From assembly GCF_014648995.1 (NCBI RefSeq), contig NZ_BMSE01000002.1, positions 806,001-870,000 on the forward strand: a stretch of 64,000 nucleotides of DNA, read 5' to 3'. The notes beneath the pieces were generated by a model. That model worked only from the letters and a program-made list of their open reading frames with translations, was not told the origin of the DNA and searched no databases. Both the position numbers and the translations under genes were made by a program. Below, piece by piece: positions 63,629 to 64,000 of the stretch (position 1 is the first letter of the stretch; every line of letters starts with the position of its first letter). The DNA is from Streptomyces massasporeus (lineage in GTDB: Bacteria > Actinomycetota > Actinomycetes > Streptomycetales > Streptomycetaceae).

Positions 63629-64000
<372 letters not shown>

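Overview
The window is chromosomal DNA from a Streptomyces (or very close relative). Base composition is visibly very GC-rich, coding third positions are almost all G or C, GTG and TTG starts are common, many -10-like hexamers sit 6-10 nt before a start codon (leaderless style), and it carries a fabD-fabH-acpP-fabF cluster headed by a fasR-type regulator plus a homodimeric aceE. These are conserved core-chromosome markers of the genus. I see no prophage, transposase, CRISPR array or plasmid hallmark.

Layout. 1-5.6 kb: truncated secreted M14 carboxypeptidase, EI24 membrane protein, a secreted pyroglutamyl-peptidase-like protein whose catalytic Cys position is Ser, and a LysR/RidA divergent pair. 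5.6-10.7 kb: TetR regulator, PA14-containing GH3 glucosidase, aldose 1-epimerase, SGNH lipoprotein. 10.9-16.5 kb: DUF3145 and the fatty-acid synthase operon (fasR, fabD, fabH, acpP, fabF) ending in a strong hairpin. 16.5-26.2 kb: pirin, beta-lactamase-fold protein, GNAT, a MerR/aldo-keto reductase operon with a textbook 19-bp-spacer promoter, DUF4429/SHOCT, DUF1023 hydrolase, a TetR/DHA2 efflux pair, DUF4190, K+ channel. 26.2-30.4 kb: aceE, DUF3052, AhpE-type peroxiredoxin.

30.5-39.8 kb is the most distinctive part. It is a tellurium-resistance-type (Ter) stress module: two TerD paralogues, a TerC-superfamily membrane protein, a TerD-like 244-aa protein, a TerD protein with a Pro/Gly/Tyr-rich tail, then an apparent operon of a CitE/HpcH-like aldolase, a large PRTase-TRSP-StiP/PRTase-PELOTA fusion and a HAD phosphatase. 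The last three form the predicted metabolite-making arm that travels with TerD/TerC. The fusion protein carries, in its interdomain linker, two inverted copies of a 19-bp dispersed repeat that also occurs between genes and at the 3' end of a DedA gene in this window.

40.5-50.3 kb: FmdB-type zinc ribbon, a class-A PBP lacking the SxxK lysine, a NodB-like deacetylase, a secreted amidase-domain protein, a coiled-coil membrane protein, a DUF4097 lipoprotein, tRNA-Val(TAC), a small anchored protein, and a DUF6153/DUF305 pair. 50.3-64 kb: small hypothetical proteins, a PanE-like reductase, DUF2277, PAP2 phosphatase, DedA, DoxX preceded by an iron-box-like site, FAD/NAD-binding protein, PhoD-like phosphatase, secreted HNH nuclease, a yybP-ykoY (Mn2+) riboswitch before a UPF0016/GDT1 transporter, HAD sugar phosphatase, CPT-like kinase, a zinc-ribbon/peptidoglycan-binding membrane protein and a truncated DHA2 transporter.

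Coordinates and residue numbers were worked out by reading. Hairpins and promoters were judged by eye without folding or scoring.
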